This document shows positions 1-8,667 of a stretch of 64,000 nt of DNA, in pieces (within the stretch, counting starts at the first letter, position 1; the number at the start of each line of letters is the position of its first letter). The notes beneath the pieces are model-generated. The model was given only the letters and a program-made list of their open reading frames with translations. It made no database searches and had not been told where the DNA came from. The translations under genes were made by a program, and so were the position numbers. This DNA is from Aurantimonas sp965217685 (GTDB lineage Bacteria; Pseudomonadota; Alphaproteobacteria; Rhizobiales; Rhizobiaceae). The stretch lies in NCBI GenBank assembly GCA_965217685.1, contig CBDCIZ010000003.1, positions 1,922,001-1,986,000 on the forward strand, written 5' to 3'.

Positions 1-340
1 GATCCAGCACCTTTTCGGAAGGCCGGCAGAGTCGAGCGCCCTTGTCGGTGACGACGATCGGCCGGTTGATCAGGATCGGATGGGCCATCATCGCGCCGAT
101 CAGCGCTTCGTCGGAAAGCGACGTGTCGCCGAGGTCGAGTTCGGCAAAAGGTGTGCCCTTTTCGCGAAGCAGATCGCGCGGGCTCATCTTCATCGCGGAG
201 AGAAGTTCGACCAGTCGCTCGCGGCTCGACGGGGTTTTGAGATATTCGATCACGATCGGCTCCTCGCCGGAGCGGCGGATCATGTCGAGCGTGTTGCGCG
301 AGGTTCCGCAGGCCGGGTTGTGGTAGATGGTCACGGTCAT
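1..340 (-). CDS. arsC: Arsenate reductase, glutaredoxin-dependent (ArsC/Spx fold), 3'-truncated by window edge
   Basis: Reduces arsenate to arsenite in the cytoplasm using glutathione/glutaredoxin. The protein starts MTVTIYHNPACGTSRNT; CGTSRN is the active-site cysteine motif of the plasmid R773-type family. Further on, INRPIVV carries the conserved arginine of the fold. About 113 codons are visible of a family length near 115-140, so only the C-terminal end is missing. The start is set by a GAGGAA ribosome site about six bases upstream. It lies 10 bp after a second, unrelated arsenate reductase and is third in an arsR-led operon. Spx/YffB-like proteins share the fold, but the arsenic context supports ArsC. 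Confidence 0.9.
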   Translation of the reverse strand, partial: MTVTIYHNPACGTSRNTLDMIRRSGEEPIVIEYLKTPSSRERLVELLSAMKMSPRDLLREKGTPFAELDLGDTSLSDEALIGAMMAHPILINRPIVVTDKGARLCRPSEKVLD

Positions 341-350
341 GAGCGGTTCC

Positions 351-878
351 TCAGGCAACGTCGGAATTGTGGAAGGACGCGCCTTCAAGCGTGCCGATCT
401 CGCGTACTTTCGCTGTGAGACGCGTCCGCTCCAGACTGGCGATCGGCAGGGACACGAATGCCGAAATGCGGTTCTTCAGATAGCGGAACGCCTGCGTGAA
501 CGCGGCGCGCTGCCAGATCTCGCCACGGGTCTCGTTGCTCGGGTCCTCGACTCCCCAATGGGCCGTAACGGGCTGGCCGGGCCAAACCGGGCAAGTTTCG
601 CCGGCGGCCTGATCACAAACGGTGAAGACGAAGTCCATCTTCGGCGCACCGGTGATGGCGAACTCGTCCCACGACTTTGAGCGCATCTCGTCCGTCGGGT
701 ATCCGAGTTCTTCCAGCACCTCGATCGCCATCGGGTTGACCGTCCCTTTCGCATGGCTGCCTGCCGAGAAGGCTCCGAATCGACCGCTGCCTTCCTTTCG
801 CAAGATGCTTTCGGCGAGAATCGACCGTGCCGAATTGCCAGTGCAGAGAAACAGGACATTGACGATTTGTGCGGTCAT
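351..878 (-). CDS. arsC: Arsenate reductase, low-molecular-weight phosphatase type (thioredoxin-linked)
   Basis: A 175-residue protein of the LMW protein tyrosine phosphatase fold that reduces arsenate through a three-cysteine relay. CTGNSARS near residue 12 is the C-x5-R phosphate loop. The later pair in VCDQAAGETCP supplies the two shuttle cysteines, which separates it from true phosphatases. An upstream in-frame extension exists, but the ATG at 878 begins directly before the family-typical start and has a GGAGG site seven bases upstream, inside the end of arsR. It begins 2 bp after arsR and is followed 10 bp later by a glutaredoxin-type ArsC. The operon therefore holds two evolutionarily independent arsenate reductases. 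Confidence 0.93.
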   Translation of the reverse strand: MTAQIVNVLFLCTGNSARSILAESILRKEGSGRFGAFSAGSHAKGTVNPMAIEVLEELGYPTDEMRSKSWDEFAITGAPKMDFVFTVCDQAAGETCPVWPGQPVTAHWGVEDPSNETRGEIWQRAAFTQAFRYLKNRISAFVSLPIASLERTRLTAKVREIGTLEGASFHNSDVA

Positions 879-880
879 TG

Positions 881-1222
881 TCAGGCCTCCGAGTTGCAGG
901 ATGATGCGAAGGTGGCAAGATCGCCGCAGATCTCCGGTTTGCCGTAACAGCAATCTTCGGTCAAAAACGCCAGAAGCCGCCTCATGTCCTCGATGCTCGC
1001 CGCATAGAGAATGCGACGCCCCTCGCGCCACGAGCGCAACAACCCCGAGCGCTCCAGCGTCGCCAGATGAAAGCTCATCCGCGTCGGCGGAATGTCGAGC
1101 GTTTCGGCGATCTCCCCGGACGCAACGCCGCCCGGTGCCGCCTTCACCAGCAACCGGAAGGCGGCGAGGCGGTCGTCATGGGCCAGCGCGGACAGGGCGG
1201 CCACGGCCGTCGCATCGTTCAT
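881..1222 (-). CDS. arsR: ArsR/SmtB-family transcriptional regulator
   Basis: A 113-residue winged-helix metalloregulator, expected to repress its own operon until arsenite binds. The segment IPPTRMSFHLATLERSG is the recognition-helix region. The C-terminal stretch FLTEDCCYGKPEIC carries three cysteines, as in the ArsR subgroup that binds As(III) at C-terminal cysteines rather than at the helix-alpha3 CxC site. The chosen ATG at 1222 gives the family length; a longer upstream reading adds 27 non-family residues. It is first in the operon with both arsC genes, and a small palindrome lies just upstream. Confidence 0.92.
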   Translation of the reverse strand: MNDATAVAALSALAHDDRLAAFRLLVKAAPGGVASGEIAETLDIPPTRMSFHLATLERSGLLRSWREGRRILYAASIEDMRRLLAFLTEDCCYGKPEICGDLATFASSCNSEA

Positions 1223-1229
1223 CGCTACG

Positions 1230-1242
1230 ATATTGCAAATAT
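1230..1242 (-). promoter_or_regulatory. Candidate ArsR operator upstream of arsR
   Basis: The sequence ATATT-GCA-AATAT is a perfect 5-bp inverted repeat beginning 8 bp upstream of the arsR start. On the minus strand it overlaps a possible promoter (TTGCAT, 17-bp spacer, AATATC). Position and AT-rich symmetry fit an autoregulatory ArsR site, but the arms are short and the assignment is inferred. Confidence 0.45.
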
Positions 1243-1337
1243 GATTGGAGGATGCAAGCAACAATCTGCGCCCGGACTTTAAGGCGGGTGTCCCGCCCTT
1301 CACAGGGCGTCCTTGACCGAACTCGAATTCCGAACCG

Positions 1338-2300
1338 TCAGTCTGCAGTCAGCGCCGCTACGGCGAAGAGCTGGTCTGCGTCGGTCCAGACCGTCTCCAG
1401 CGTCCATTCGGTCGCCGCGGCCAACGTCTCCAGCGCCGTGCGGTCGTATTTCCGCGAGCTTTCGGTGTGAATGGTCTCGCCCTGGGCAAAGTCGAACGTT
1501 GCGCCTTCTATCGTTACGCGCTGCTCGGCCTGGCTGATCAGCACCATCTCGATCGCGGCCTCTTCGGCGTTCCAGCGCGCCTCGTAGGTGAAGCGGTCGA
1601 GGTTGAAATTGCCGCCGAGTTCGCGGTTGATACGGGTGAGCAGATTCAGCTCGAAGGCGGCCGTGACGCCGGCCGCGTCGTCATAGGCGGCGAGCAGCGT
1701 ATCGATGTCCTTCTTCAAATCGATGCCGAGGATTGCCTTGCCGTCGTGGCCGACCTGCCGGCGCATGCGGGAGAGCAGTGCGCGGGCTTCGTCGCCGGTG
1801 AGATTGCCGAGGGTCGAGCCGGGAAAGAAGACGCAGCGGGTCCCGTCGATGTCTTCGACCCCCGTCAGATCGAAATCGGCGGTGAAATCGGCGACGACGG
1901 CGAAGACGTCGATCTTCGGGAAGCGCCGGTCGATGCGGGCGGCGGAATGGTTGACGAACTCGCCGGAGATGTCGATCGGCACATAGGTTGCCGGCGGCGT
2001 CAGGGCGTTCAGAAGGATCTCGGTCTTCACGCCGGCGCCGGCGCCATATTCCAGGATCACCGCGTCGACGCCGCAGAAGGCGGCGATGGCGTCGGAATTG
2101 TCGTTCAGGATCGCGGTCTCGGCGCGGGTCAGGTAGTATTCGGGCTGCTTCGTGATTTCCTCGAACAACTGCGACCCGCGCTCGTCATAGAGCCAGCGGC
2201 TCGGCACGGCCTTTTGTGCTTTGGCGAGACCGGCCTTCACGTCGGCGCAAAACGCCCGAAGCTGCTCGGCCTCGATGGAGGCCTCGTCGCGCACGTCCAT
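1338..2300 (-). CDS. egtD: L-histidine N-alpha-methyltransferase EgtD
   Basis: Trimethylates histidine to hercynine with SAM, the first step of ergothioneine synthesis. The 320-residue length and the DUF2260/SAM-methyltransferase fold match. Visible marks are VPSRWLYDERGSQLFEEIT near the N-terminus, the SAM loop EYGAGAGVKTE, and FFPGSTLGNL, which is typical of this family. The start ATG overlaps the egtB stop as TGATG, so the pair is translationally coupled. The neighbouring sulfoxide synthase fixes the pathway and rules out a generic methyltransferase. Confidence 0.93.
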   Translation of the reverse strand: MDVRDEASIEAEQLRAFCADVKAGLAKAQKAVPSRWLYDERGSQLFEEITKQPEYYLTRAETAILNDNSDAIAAFCGVDAVILEYGAGAGVKTEILLNALTPPATYVPIDISGEFVNHSAARIDRRFPKIDVFAVVADFTADFDLTGVEDIDGTRCVFFPGSTLGNLTGDEARALLSRMRRQVGHDGKAILGIDLKKDIDTLLAAYDDAAGVTAAFELNLLTRINRELGGNFNLDRFTYEARWNAEEAAIEMVLISQAEQRVTIEGATFDFAQGETIHTESSRKYDRTALETLAAATEWTLETVWTDADQLFAVAALTAD

Positions 2301-3592
2301 CAGACGTCCTCGGCAAGGCGGAGGCCGCTGAATTGCCAGCGGGCCTCGGGCGGAAAGAAGTTGCGATAGGTCGCGCGGATGTGGTCCTGCGGCGTCGCGC
2401 AGGAGCCGCCGCGCAAAACGAACTGGCCGCACATGAACTTGCCGTTGTATTCGCCGATGGCGCCCTCGACCGGCCTGAAGCGCGGATAGGGCGAAAAGGC
2501 ACTGCGCGTCCATTCCCACACGTCGCCGAACATCTGCTGCGGGCCCTTCACCTTGCCCTTTGGGAATGCGGGTTTGGGGCGCAAGCGGCCGCTTTCGACA
2601 AAATTGCCCTCGACCGGCAACCGGGCCGCGGCGTTCTCCCATTCGGCCTCGGTCGGCAGGCGCTTGCCGGCCCAGGTTGCGAAGGCGTCGGCCTCGAAAT
2701 AGCTGAGATGGGTGACAGGGGCTTGCGGGTCGACCGGCTGCGGTCCGCGCAAGGTCATGGTGAAGGTCTCGCCATCCCGGTCGAACCAGTAGAAGGGCCT
2801 GTCCCAGCGATTGGCCAGCACCTCGGCCCAGCCGGCGGAAAGCCAGAGCAACGGATTGCGATAGCCGCCGTCCTCGATGAACGCCATGAATTCGCGGTTG
2901 GTCACCAGGCGGTTGGCGAGCCTGTAGGGTTGCAGCAGCACCTCGTGGCGCGGGCCTTCGCAATCGAACAGGAAACCGTCGCCGCCATGGCCGATCTCGA
3001 CGATGCCGCCTTTATAGGCCGTCGAGCCGGCTTCGTGGGTCTCGTCAGGCGAGACGCCGAGCGGCTCGGGATCCTTGTAGGCGGGTTTCAGCGGGTTCTT
3101 GGAGAAGAGATGCAGGATGTCGGTAAGGAGCAACTCCTGGTGCTGCTGCTCGTGATGGCAGCCAAGCTCGACCAGTTCGGCGATGTCGCCCGACGCATCG
3201 CCGGACAGCAACGTCTCCACCGCAGCGTCGACATGCTGGCGATAGGCCAGCACGGTGTCGAACGCGGGCCTTGTGATCAGGCCGCGATTGGGTCGCGGGT
3301 TCCGTTCGCCGATCGTCTCGTAATAGGAGTTGAAGAGGTAGTTGAAACTTTCGTCGAAGACCGAATAACCCTTCGAATGCGGTTTCAGGACCATGGTTTC
3401 GAAGAACCAGGTCGTGTGGGCGAGATGCCATTTGGCCGGACTTGCGTCCGGCATTGACTGCGCGGTCGCGTCGGCATCCGAAAGCGGCGCGCCGAGTTTG
3501 GCACTTTGGGCGCGCACCGCCTGGAACCGGGGCAGTGCGTTTGCGACGTCCAAAGTTGGGCGCGAGGCGCTTTGGTGGGCAGTGGAGGCCAT
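2300..3592 (-). CDS. egtB: Ergothioneine biosynthesis sulfoxide synthase EgtB
   Basis: A non-heme iron enzyme joining a thiol donor (gamma-Glu-Cys or Cys) to hercynine with O2. The N-terminal DinB-like half carries KWHLAHTTWFFE near residue 55 and HHEQQHQE near 146-153, which supply the iron histidines. The C-terminal half is a formylglycine-generating-type (FGE-sulfatase) domain with LPTEAEWENAA, FGDVWEWTRS and VLRGGSCAT. At 430 residues it is normal size. ATG 3592 was chosen because AGGGAAGG lies about ten bases upstream; another in-frame start lies at 3673. No egtA, egtC or egtE is visible nearby. Confidence 0.94.
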   Translation of the reverse strand: MASTAHQSASRPTLDVANALPRFQAVRAQSAKLGAPLSDADATAQSMPDASPAKWHLAHTTWFFETMVLKPHSKGYSVFDESFNYLFNSYYETIGERNPRPNRGLITRPAFDTVLAYRQHVDAAVETLLSGDASGDIAELVELGCHHEQQHQELLLTDILHLFSKNPLKPAYKDPEPLGVSPDETHEAGSTAYKGGIVEIGHGGDGFLFDCEGPRHEVLLQPYRLANRLVTNREFMAFIEDGGYRNPLLWLSAGWAEVLANRWDRPFYWFDRDGETFTMTLRGPQPVDPQAPVTHLSYFEADAFATWAGKRLPTEAEWENAAARLPVEGNFVESGRLRPKPAFPKGKVKGPQQMFGDVWEWTRSAFSPYPRFRPVEGAIGEYNGKFMCGQFVLRGGSCATPQDHIRATYRNFFPPEARWQFSGLRLAEDV

Positions 3593-4063
3593 GGCGGACA
3601 ATCCTTCCCTGTCGATCTTCGCGATCCGGAGCTGGTCTCTCGGTGTCCCGCGCGCAATGGCCGGACAGGCCATTATATGTTCGGGTTGAAGGTGGCCGGA
3701 TCAAGGTTGAACGACGCAATTAGCCTTTGGCGGCGAGATGACAACGCGGCAGCGTCGCCATCGCGGCGGCGAAATTGCCGCAGCCAATCGGCAAGCCACG
3801 CTGCGCGCCGTGCTGCCGCAATGGCGCACGGCGCGGTTTCAGCATCGCCGCCAGGACGCACGCGGCGCGGGCACGCGGTTGCGGCCAAAGGTAAATGCTT
3901 GTCTTTTAGGCTTGCCACTCAATCGGGCGATGGCCTAGCTTTACTCGATGTATTGACGAAACCGCGCAGGTGGTCGCTGTTGTTCGGGCGAACCATCCGC
4001 CAGCCTGAAAAGAGAGTAGCCGGCGATCCATCGACCGGCGCCAACGAAAAAGGAAGGTCTTCG
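3593..4063. other. Divergent intergenic region between egtB and the ABC importer operon
   Basis: The 471 bp hold no convincing gene. On the plus strand a weak sigma70-like candidate reads TTGCCA (3912-3917), an 18-bp spacer and TAGCTT (3936-3941). It is followed by a leader of about 115 bases and an AAGGAAGG ribosome site at about 4049-4056 before ATG 4064. The egtB side has its ribosome site at 3603-3610. The middle, 3720-3890, is rich in GCGGC/GCCGC runs but shows no clear operator. Confidence 0.4.
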
Positions 4064-5701
4064 ATGTCGAAACCGCTGTCGATCGCTCCTCTTCTCGATG
4101 GTCTGCGGGCAAAACGCCTCACGACCGCGGCCGCCCTGGCCCTCGCTGGTCTTGTCGTCGCGCCTGTGGCTTATGCCGAGACGCCGGCCGATACGCTGGT
4201 GATCGCCAACACGATCGACGACCTCAAGGTCCTTGATCCGGCCGAGAGCTTCGAATTTTCCGGCGGCGACGTGGTCAACAATCTCTACGACAAGCTCGTC
4301 GAACTCGACCCGAAGACGCTGAAGATGGGACCGGGCCTCGCCAAGAGCTGGGACGTTTCAGAGGACGGCAAGACCTTCACCTTCAAGATCGATACGTCGC
4401 GCAAGTTCGCCTCCGGCAATCCGGTGACGGCGGACGCGGTGGCCTGGTCGCTGCAACGTGTCGTCAAGCTCGACAAGACGCCGTCCTTCATCATCACCCA
4501 GTTCGGCCTGACCAGGGACAACGTCGAGACCAACATCAAGAAGGTCGACGACGAAACGATCGAAATCGTCACCGACCGGCCCTACGCGCCGTCCTTCCTC
4601 TACAATGCGCTGACGGCGGACGTGGCCGGCATCGTCGACATGAAGCTCGCCATGGAGCACGCCTCCGGCGACGATCTCGGCAATGAGTGGCTGAAGACCC
4701 ATTCGGCCGGCGCAGGCCCCTACACGCTGCGCCAGTGGAAACCGAACGAGTCTGTGATCCTGGACGCGAGCGAGAACTACCCGACCCCGCCGGCGCTGAA
4801 GCGCGTCTACGTGCGGCACGTGCCGGAGCCGGCCACACAGCGCCTGCTGCTCGAACGCGGCGACATCGACATCGCCCGCAATCTGACGCCGGAAGATGTC
4901 GCGGCGGTCGAGAAGAACGACAAGTTGAAGGTCGAGGATTCACCGCGCGGTCGCCTCTACTACATTTCCGGCAACCAGAAGATGAAAGAGCTGGCAACGC
5001 CCGGCGTCATGCAGGCGATCAAATATCTGATCGACTATGACGGCATCTCCAACTCGCTCCTGAAGGGTCAGGTCGTCGTCAACCAGCAGTTCCTGCCGAT
5101 CGGCTTTCTGGGCGCGATCAAGGACAAGCCCTTCAAGCTCGATGTCGAGAAGGCCAAAAAAATGTTGGCAGATGCAGGCTACCCGGACGGCTTCACCGTG
5201 GAGTTGCTGGTCCGCAACGCCCAGGACCGTCTCGCCATCGCCCAGTCGGTTCAGAACACGCTCGGCCAGGCCGGCATCAAGGCCGACATCCGTCCGGCGA
5301 CCGGCGCCGAGGTGCTGTCGATCTACCGCGCCCGCAATGCCGAACTGACCCTGGAAGTCTGGGGCCCCGACTATCCGGACCCGAACACCAATGCCAGCGT
5401 CTTCGCCGAGAACGCCGACAATTCGGATGCCGCACAGTTGACCGGCAATCTGTCCTGGCGCAACGCCTACGCCGCCGAGGCGACGACCAAGATGGCCGAG
5501 GCTGCCGTGGTCGAGCGCGACATCGACAAGCGCGCCAGGATGTACGAGGACATGCAGAAGCTCGGCAACGAGAAGTCGCCCTTCGTCATCATGTTCCAGC
5601 AGCAGGAGCAGGACGGTATGAAGAAGGGTGTCGAAGGCTTCAACCCCGGCGGCGCCGTCTCCTCGGCCTTCTACAGGGCGGTGACGAAGTCGGCGCAGTA
5701 A
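4064..5701 (+). CDS. ABC transporter substrate-binding protein, peptide/nickel (SBP_bac_5) family
   Basis: A 545-residue periplasmic binding protein. A Sec signal runs from about residue 17 to a cleavage site near AYA-ETP at 38. The mature part has family-5 hallmarks: an early LDPAES segment, LAKSWDVSEDGKTFTFK, and late LEVWGPDYPDPN followed by a pyranose/peptide-type tail. ATG 4064 has AAGGAAGG upstream. It heads a tightly overlapping five-gene importer operon. The ligand cannot be read from sequence; purine-degradation genes immediately downstream suggest a ureide, amide or peptide nitrogen source. Confidence 0.9.
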   Translation: MSKPLSIAPLLDGLRAKRLTTAAALALAGLVVAPVAYAETPADTLVIANTIDDLKVLDPAESFEFSGGDVVNNLYDKLVELDPKTLKMGPGLAKSWDVSEDGKTFTFKIDTSRKFASGNPVTADAVAWSLQRVVKLDKTPSFIITQFGLTRDNVETNIKKVDDETIEIVTDRPYAPSFLYNALTADVAGIVDMKLAMEHASGDDLGNEWLKTHSAGAGPYTLRQWKPNESVILDASENYPTPPALKRVYVRHVPEPATQRLLLERGDIDIARNLTPEDVAAVEKNDKLKVEDSPRGRLYYISGNQKMKELATPGVMQAIKYLIDYDGISNSLLKGQVVVNQQFLPIGFLGAIKDKPFKLDVEKAKKMLADAGYPDGFTVELLVRNAQDRLAIAQSVQNTLGQAGIKADIRPATGAEVLSIYRARNAELTLEVWGPDYPDPNTNASVFAENADNSDAAQLTGNLSWRNAYAAEATTKMAEAAVVERDIDKRARMYEDMQKLGNEKSPFVIMFQQQEQDGMKKGVEGFNPGGAVSSAFYRAVTKSAQ

Positions 5702-5726
5702 TGCGCGCGATGGCTTTTGCGACGGG

Positions 5727-6875
5727 GTGGAGAAAACTGCTGATCGGCGGTTCTCCACGCGCCGCGACGTTTTTGCCATGATCGACTCGACCGTTCTCGA
5801 CGAGGACGGCAAGGCCGAAACCGAGGCCGCCATTCTCGGCGGCGGCGTGCTGCCGCGGCTGGCGGGGCGGCTGTCGAAAACGCTTCTCAGCCTCGTCGTG
5901 ACGCTGTTCGGCCTGTTGTTCGTGACCTTCGCCATCGGTCGGTTGGTGCCGATCGACCCGGTGCTCGCCGTCGTCGGCGACCGGGCGAGCCAGTCGCAAT
6001 ACGAGGCGGCGAAGATCGCCATGGGTCTCGACCAGCCGGTCTACGTCCAGTTCTACGACTATCTGCGTGATGTCCTGAGCGGCGATTTCGGCCGGTCGGT
6101 GCTGACGTCCCGGCCAGTGCTCGACGACGTGCTCGGCGCCTTTCCGGCGACGCTGGAGCTGGCGACGCTGGCGACCTTCATCGGCGTCCTGTTCGGCGTG
6201 CCGATGGGCGTCGGCTCGGCGGTCGGCAAGGGCCGCTGGCCGGATCATCTCCTGCGCGTCGTCGGGTTGCTCGGCTATTCGATGCCGGTGTTCTGGCTGG
6301 GACTTGTCGCGCTGCTCATCTTCTACGGCCAGCTCGGCTGGGTGGGCGGGCCGGGGCAGCTCGATGTCGCCTATTCCATGTCCTACGATCTCGACGTCAC
6401 CCCCTATACCGGAGTGCTCCTGATCGACTCGGCGATGTCAGGCGCCTGGGACGTGTTCTTCAACGGCCTCAGCCATCTGATCCTGCCGGTGCTGGTGCTC
6501 GGCTATTATTCGCTGGCCTACATCTCGCGCATGACCCGCTCTTTCATGCTGGAACAGCTCGGCCAGGAATACGTCACCGCCGCCCGTGTGAAGGGGGTGC
6601 CGGAATGGCGGGTGATTTGGGTGCATGCGCTCGGCAACGCCATGGTGCCGCTGATCACCGTCGTCGCGCTGTCCTATGCGTCGCTTCTGGAGGGATCGGT
6701 GCTGACCGAGACGGTGTTCGCCTGGCCGGGCCTCGGCCTCTACATCACACAAGGCCTGTTCGCCGGCGATCTCAATGCCGTGCTCGGCGGCACGGTGCTG
6801 ATCGGCGTCGCCTTCATCATCCTGAACCTTCTGTCGGACCTCCTCTACACGCTCGTCGATCCGAGGGCGAAATGA
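5727..6875 (+). CDS. ABC transporter permease, DppB/OppB type
   Basis: Inner-membrane permease with about six hydrophobic segments. The binding-protein-dependent permease signature appears in EYVTAARVKGVPEWRVIWVH, where the EAA loop contacts the ATPases. GQLGWVGGPG in the large periplasmic loop is DppB-like. At 382 residues from the GTG at 5727 it is slightly long; ATG 5778 would remove 17 poorly conserved residues and may be the true start. It follows the binding protein by 25 bp, and its stop overlaps the next permease as ATGA. Confidence 0.92.
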   Translation: MEKTADRRFSTRRDVFAMIDSTVLDEDGKAETEAAILGGGVLPRLAGRLSKTLLSLVVTLFGLLFVTFAIGRLVPIDPVLAVVGDRASQSQYEAAKIAMGLDQPVYVQFYDYLRDVLSGDFGRSVLTSRPVLDDVLGAFPATLELATLATFIGVLFGVPMGVGSAVGKGRWPDHLLRVVGLLGYSMPVFWLGLVALLIFYGQLGWVGGPGQLDVAYSMSYDLDVTPYTGVLLIDSAMSGAWDVFFNGLSHLILPVLVLGYYSLAYISRMTRSFMLEQLGQEYVTAARVKGVPEWRVIWVHALGNAMVPLITVVALSYASLLEGSVLTETVFAWPGLGLYITQGLFAGDLNAVLGGTVLIGVAFIILNLLSDLLYTLVDPRAK

Positions 6876-7798
6876 GCGCCGCCGCCCCTCAATCACACAG
6901 CGGCCTGAAAGGCTGGCTGACCAGCGACAGTCCGAATTCGCGCGCCCATGCGCGAACCGTGTCGGCCTGGCTCGTCTGGAAGCAGTTGTCGCGCAATCCC
7001 CTGGCAATGATCGGCCTTGCCATCGTGGTTGTGCTCCTGTTGATGGCAGCCTTCGCGCCGCTCATTGCGACGCACGATCCGAACTTTCAGAACCTTGCCG
7101 ACCGACTCCTGCCGCCCGGTCGCGAAAACCATTTTCTCGGCACCGACGAACTCGGCCGCGACATCTGGAGCCGCATCGTCTTCGGCTCGCGGGTGACGCT
7201 TCAGGTGGTGGCGCTCGTCGCCGTCACCGCGCCGGTCTTCGGGCTGATCGTCGGCACGGTGGCCGGCACGCTCGGCGGCTTCGTCGACGGCGTCCTGATG
7301 CGGCTCACCGATATCTTCCTTGCCTTTCCGCGGTTGATCCTGGCGCTGGCCTTCGTCGCCGCGCTCGGGCCGGGCATCGTCAACGCCATCCTCGCCATCG
7401 CGCTGACCGCCTGGCCGCCCTATGCGCGTGTGGCGCGGGCGGAATCGCTCACCGTGCGCAACTCCGACTACATCGCCGCCGCGCGCCTGCAGGGGGCGGG
7501 CACGCTGCGTATCATCACCGGCCATGTCATGCCCATGTGCCTGTCCTCGGTGATCATCCGCGTGACGCTCGACATGGCGGGCATCATCCTCACCGCCGCG
7601 GGCCTCGGCTTTCTGGGCCTCGGCGCGCAGCCGCCGCTCGCCGAATGGGGCGCGATGATCTCGACCGGCCAGCAATATCTCCTCAGCCATTGGTGGGTCG
7701 CGACGATCCCCGGCATTGCGATCCTCACCGTCTCGCTCGGCTTCAATCTGCTCGGCGATTCCCTGCGCGACGTGCTCGATCCCCGAGGTGAGGGATGA
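6872..7798 (+). CDS. ABC transporter permease, DppC/OppC type
   Basis: A 308-residue inner-membrane permease. It carries the OppC N-terminal domain (LSRNPLAMIGLAIVVV), the typical HFLGTDELGRDIWSRI before the permease domain, and the EAA-type loop YIAAARLQGAGTLRII. AGLGFLGLGAQPPLAEWG near the C-terminus is diagnostic of the DppC group. It overlaps the preceding permease and the following ATPase by ATGA, so all three are probably translated together. Confidence 0.94.
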   Translation: MSAAAPQSHSGLKGWLTSDSPNSRAHARTVSAWLVWKQLSRNPLAMIGLAIVVVLLLMAAFAPLIATHDPNFQNLADRLLPPGRENHFLGTDELGRDIWSRIVFGSRVTLQVVALVAVTAPVFGLIVGTVAGTLGGFVDGVLMRLTDIFLAFPRLILALAFVAALGPGIVNAILAIALTAWPPYARVARAESLTVRNSDYIAAARLQGAGTLRIITGHVMPMCLSSVIIRVTLDMAGIILTAAGLGFLGLGAQPPLAEWGAMISTGQQYLLSHWWVATIPGIAILTVSLGFNLLGDSLRDVLDPRGEG

Positions 7799-8667
7799 GC
7801 GACGGCACAATGCTTCAGGTCGAGAACCTCACCGTCCGCTTCACGACCGATCGCGGCGTCACCGACGCGGTGCGTGGCATCTCCTTTACGGTCGGGCGCG
7901 AACGGGTCGGCATCGTCGGCGAATCCGGCTCTGGCAAGTCGATGACCGGCCGGGCGATCCTGCGCCTCGTGCGCCCGCCGGGCATCGGCAAGGCCGACGT
8001 CTTGCGCTTCGAGGGCGACGATCTGCAGGCGCTATCGGAGCGCAAGATGCGCGACGTGCGCGGGCCGCGTATCGCGATGATCATGCAGGACCCGAAGTAC
8101 TCGCTGAATCCGGTGATGCGCATCGGCAAGCAGCTCGTCGAGGCGCTCAAGGTCCACGAGAAGATCGCGACGAAGGACGCGCGCCGACGGGCACTGGAAA
8201 TGCTCGCGGACGTCAAGATCCGCGATCCCGAGCGAGTGATGGCGGCCTATCCGCACGAACTCTCCGGCGGCATGGGCCAGCGGGTGATGATCGCGATGAT
8301 GCTGATCCCGCAGCCCTCCCTCCTGATCGCCGACGAGCCGACCTCGGCGCTCGACGTGACGGTGCAGCTCGATGTCCTGAAAATCCTCGACGATCTGGTG
8401 CGGGCGCGGGGCATGGGGCTGATCTTCATCAGCCACGATCTGCGGCTCGTCTCGACCTTCTGCGACCGGGTGCTGGTGATGTATCTCGGCCAGATCGTCG
8501 AGGAACTGGACGCCGGGAAGCTCCACGAGGCTCAGCACCCCTACACCCGCGGGCTTCTGGAATGCTTGCCGCGGATCGGTGGCCCGCGAACGCCGTTGCC
8601 GACGTTGAAGCGCGACGCCGACTGGGCGATCGCACAGCGCGCCGACGCCTCGGGAGGCATGACGTGA
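7795..8667 (+). CDS. ABC transporter ATP-binding protein, DppD/OppD type
   Basis: A 290-residue cytoplasmic ATPase. Walker A is GESGSGKS near residue 42, the signature is LSGGMGQR, Walker B is LLIADEPTSALD, and the switch histidine lies in ISHDLRL. The C-terminal oligopeptide-type extension contains HPYTRGLLECLPR. It overlaps its neighbours by 4 bp at both ends. It should form a heterodimer with the next ATPase to drive the two permeases. Confidence 0.94.
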   Translation: MSDGTMLQVENLTVRFTTDRGVTDAVRGISFTVGRERVGIVGESGSGKSMTGRAILRLVRPPGIGKADVLRFEGDDLQALSERKMRDVRGPRIAMIMQDPKYSLNPVMRIGKQLVEALKVHEKIATKDARRRALEMLADVKIRDPERVMAAYPHELSGGMGQRVMIAMMLIPQPSLLIADEPTSALDVTVQLDVLKILDDLVRARGMGLIFISHDLRLVSTFCDRVLVMYLGQIVEELDAGKLHEAQHPYTRGLLECLPRIGGPRTPLPTLKRDADWAIAQRADASGGMT

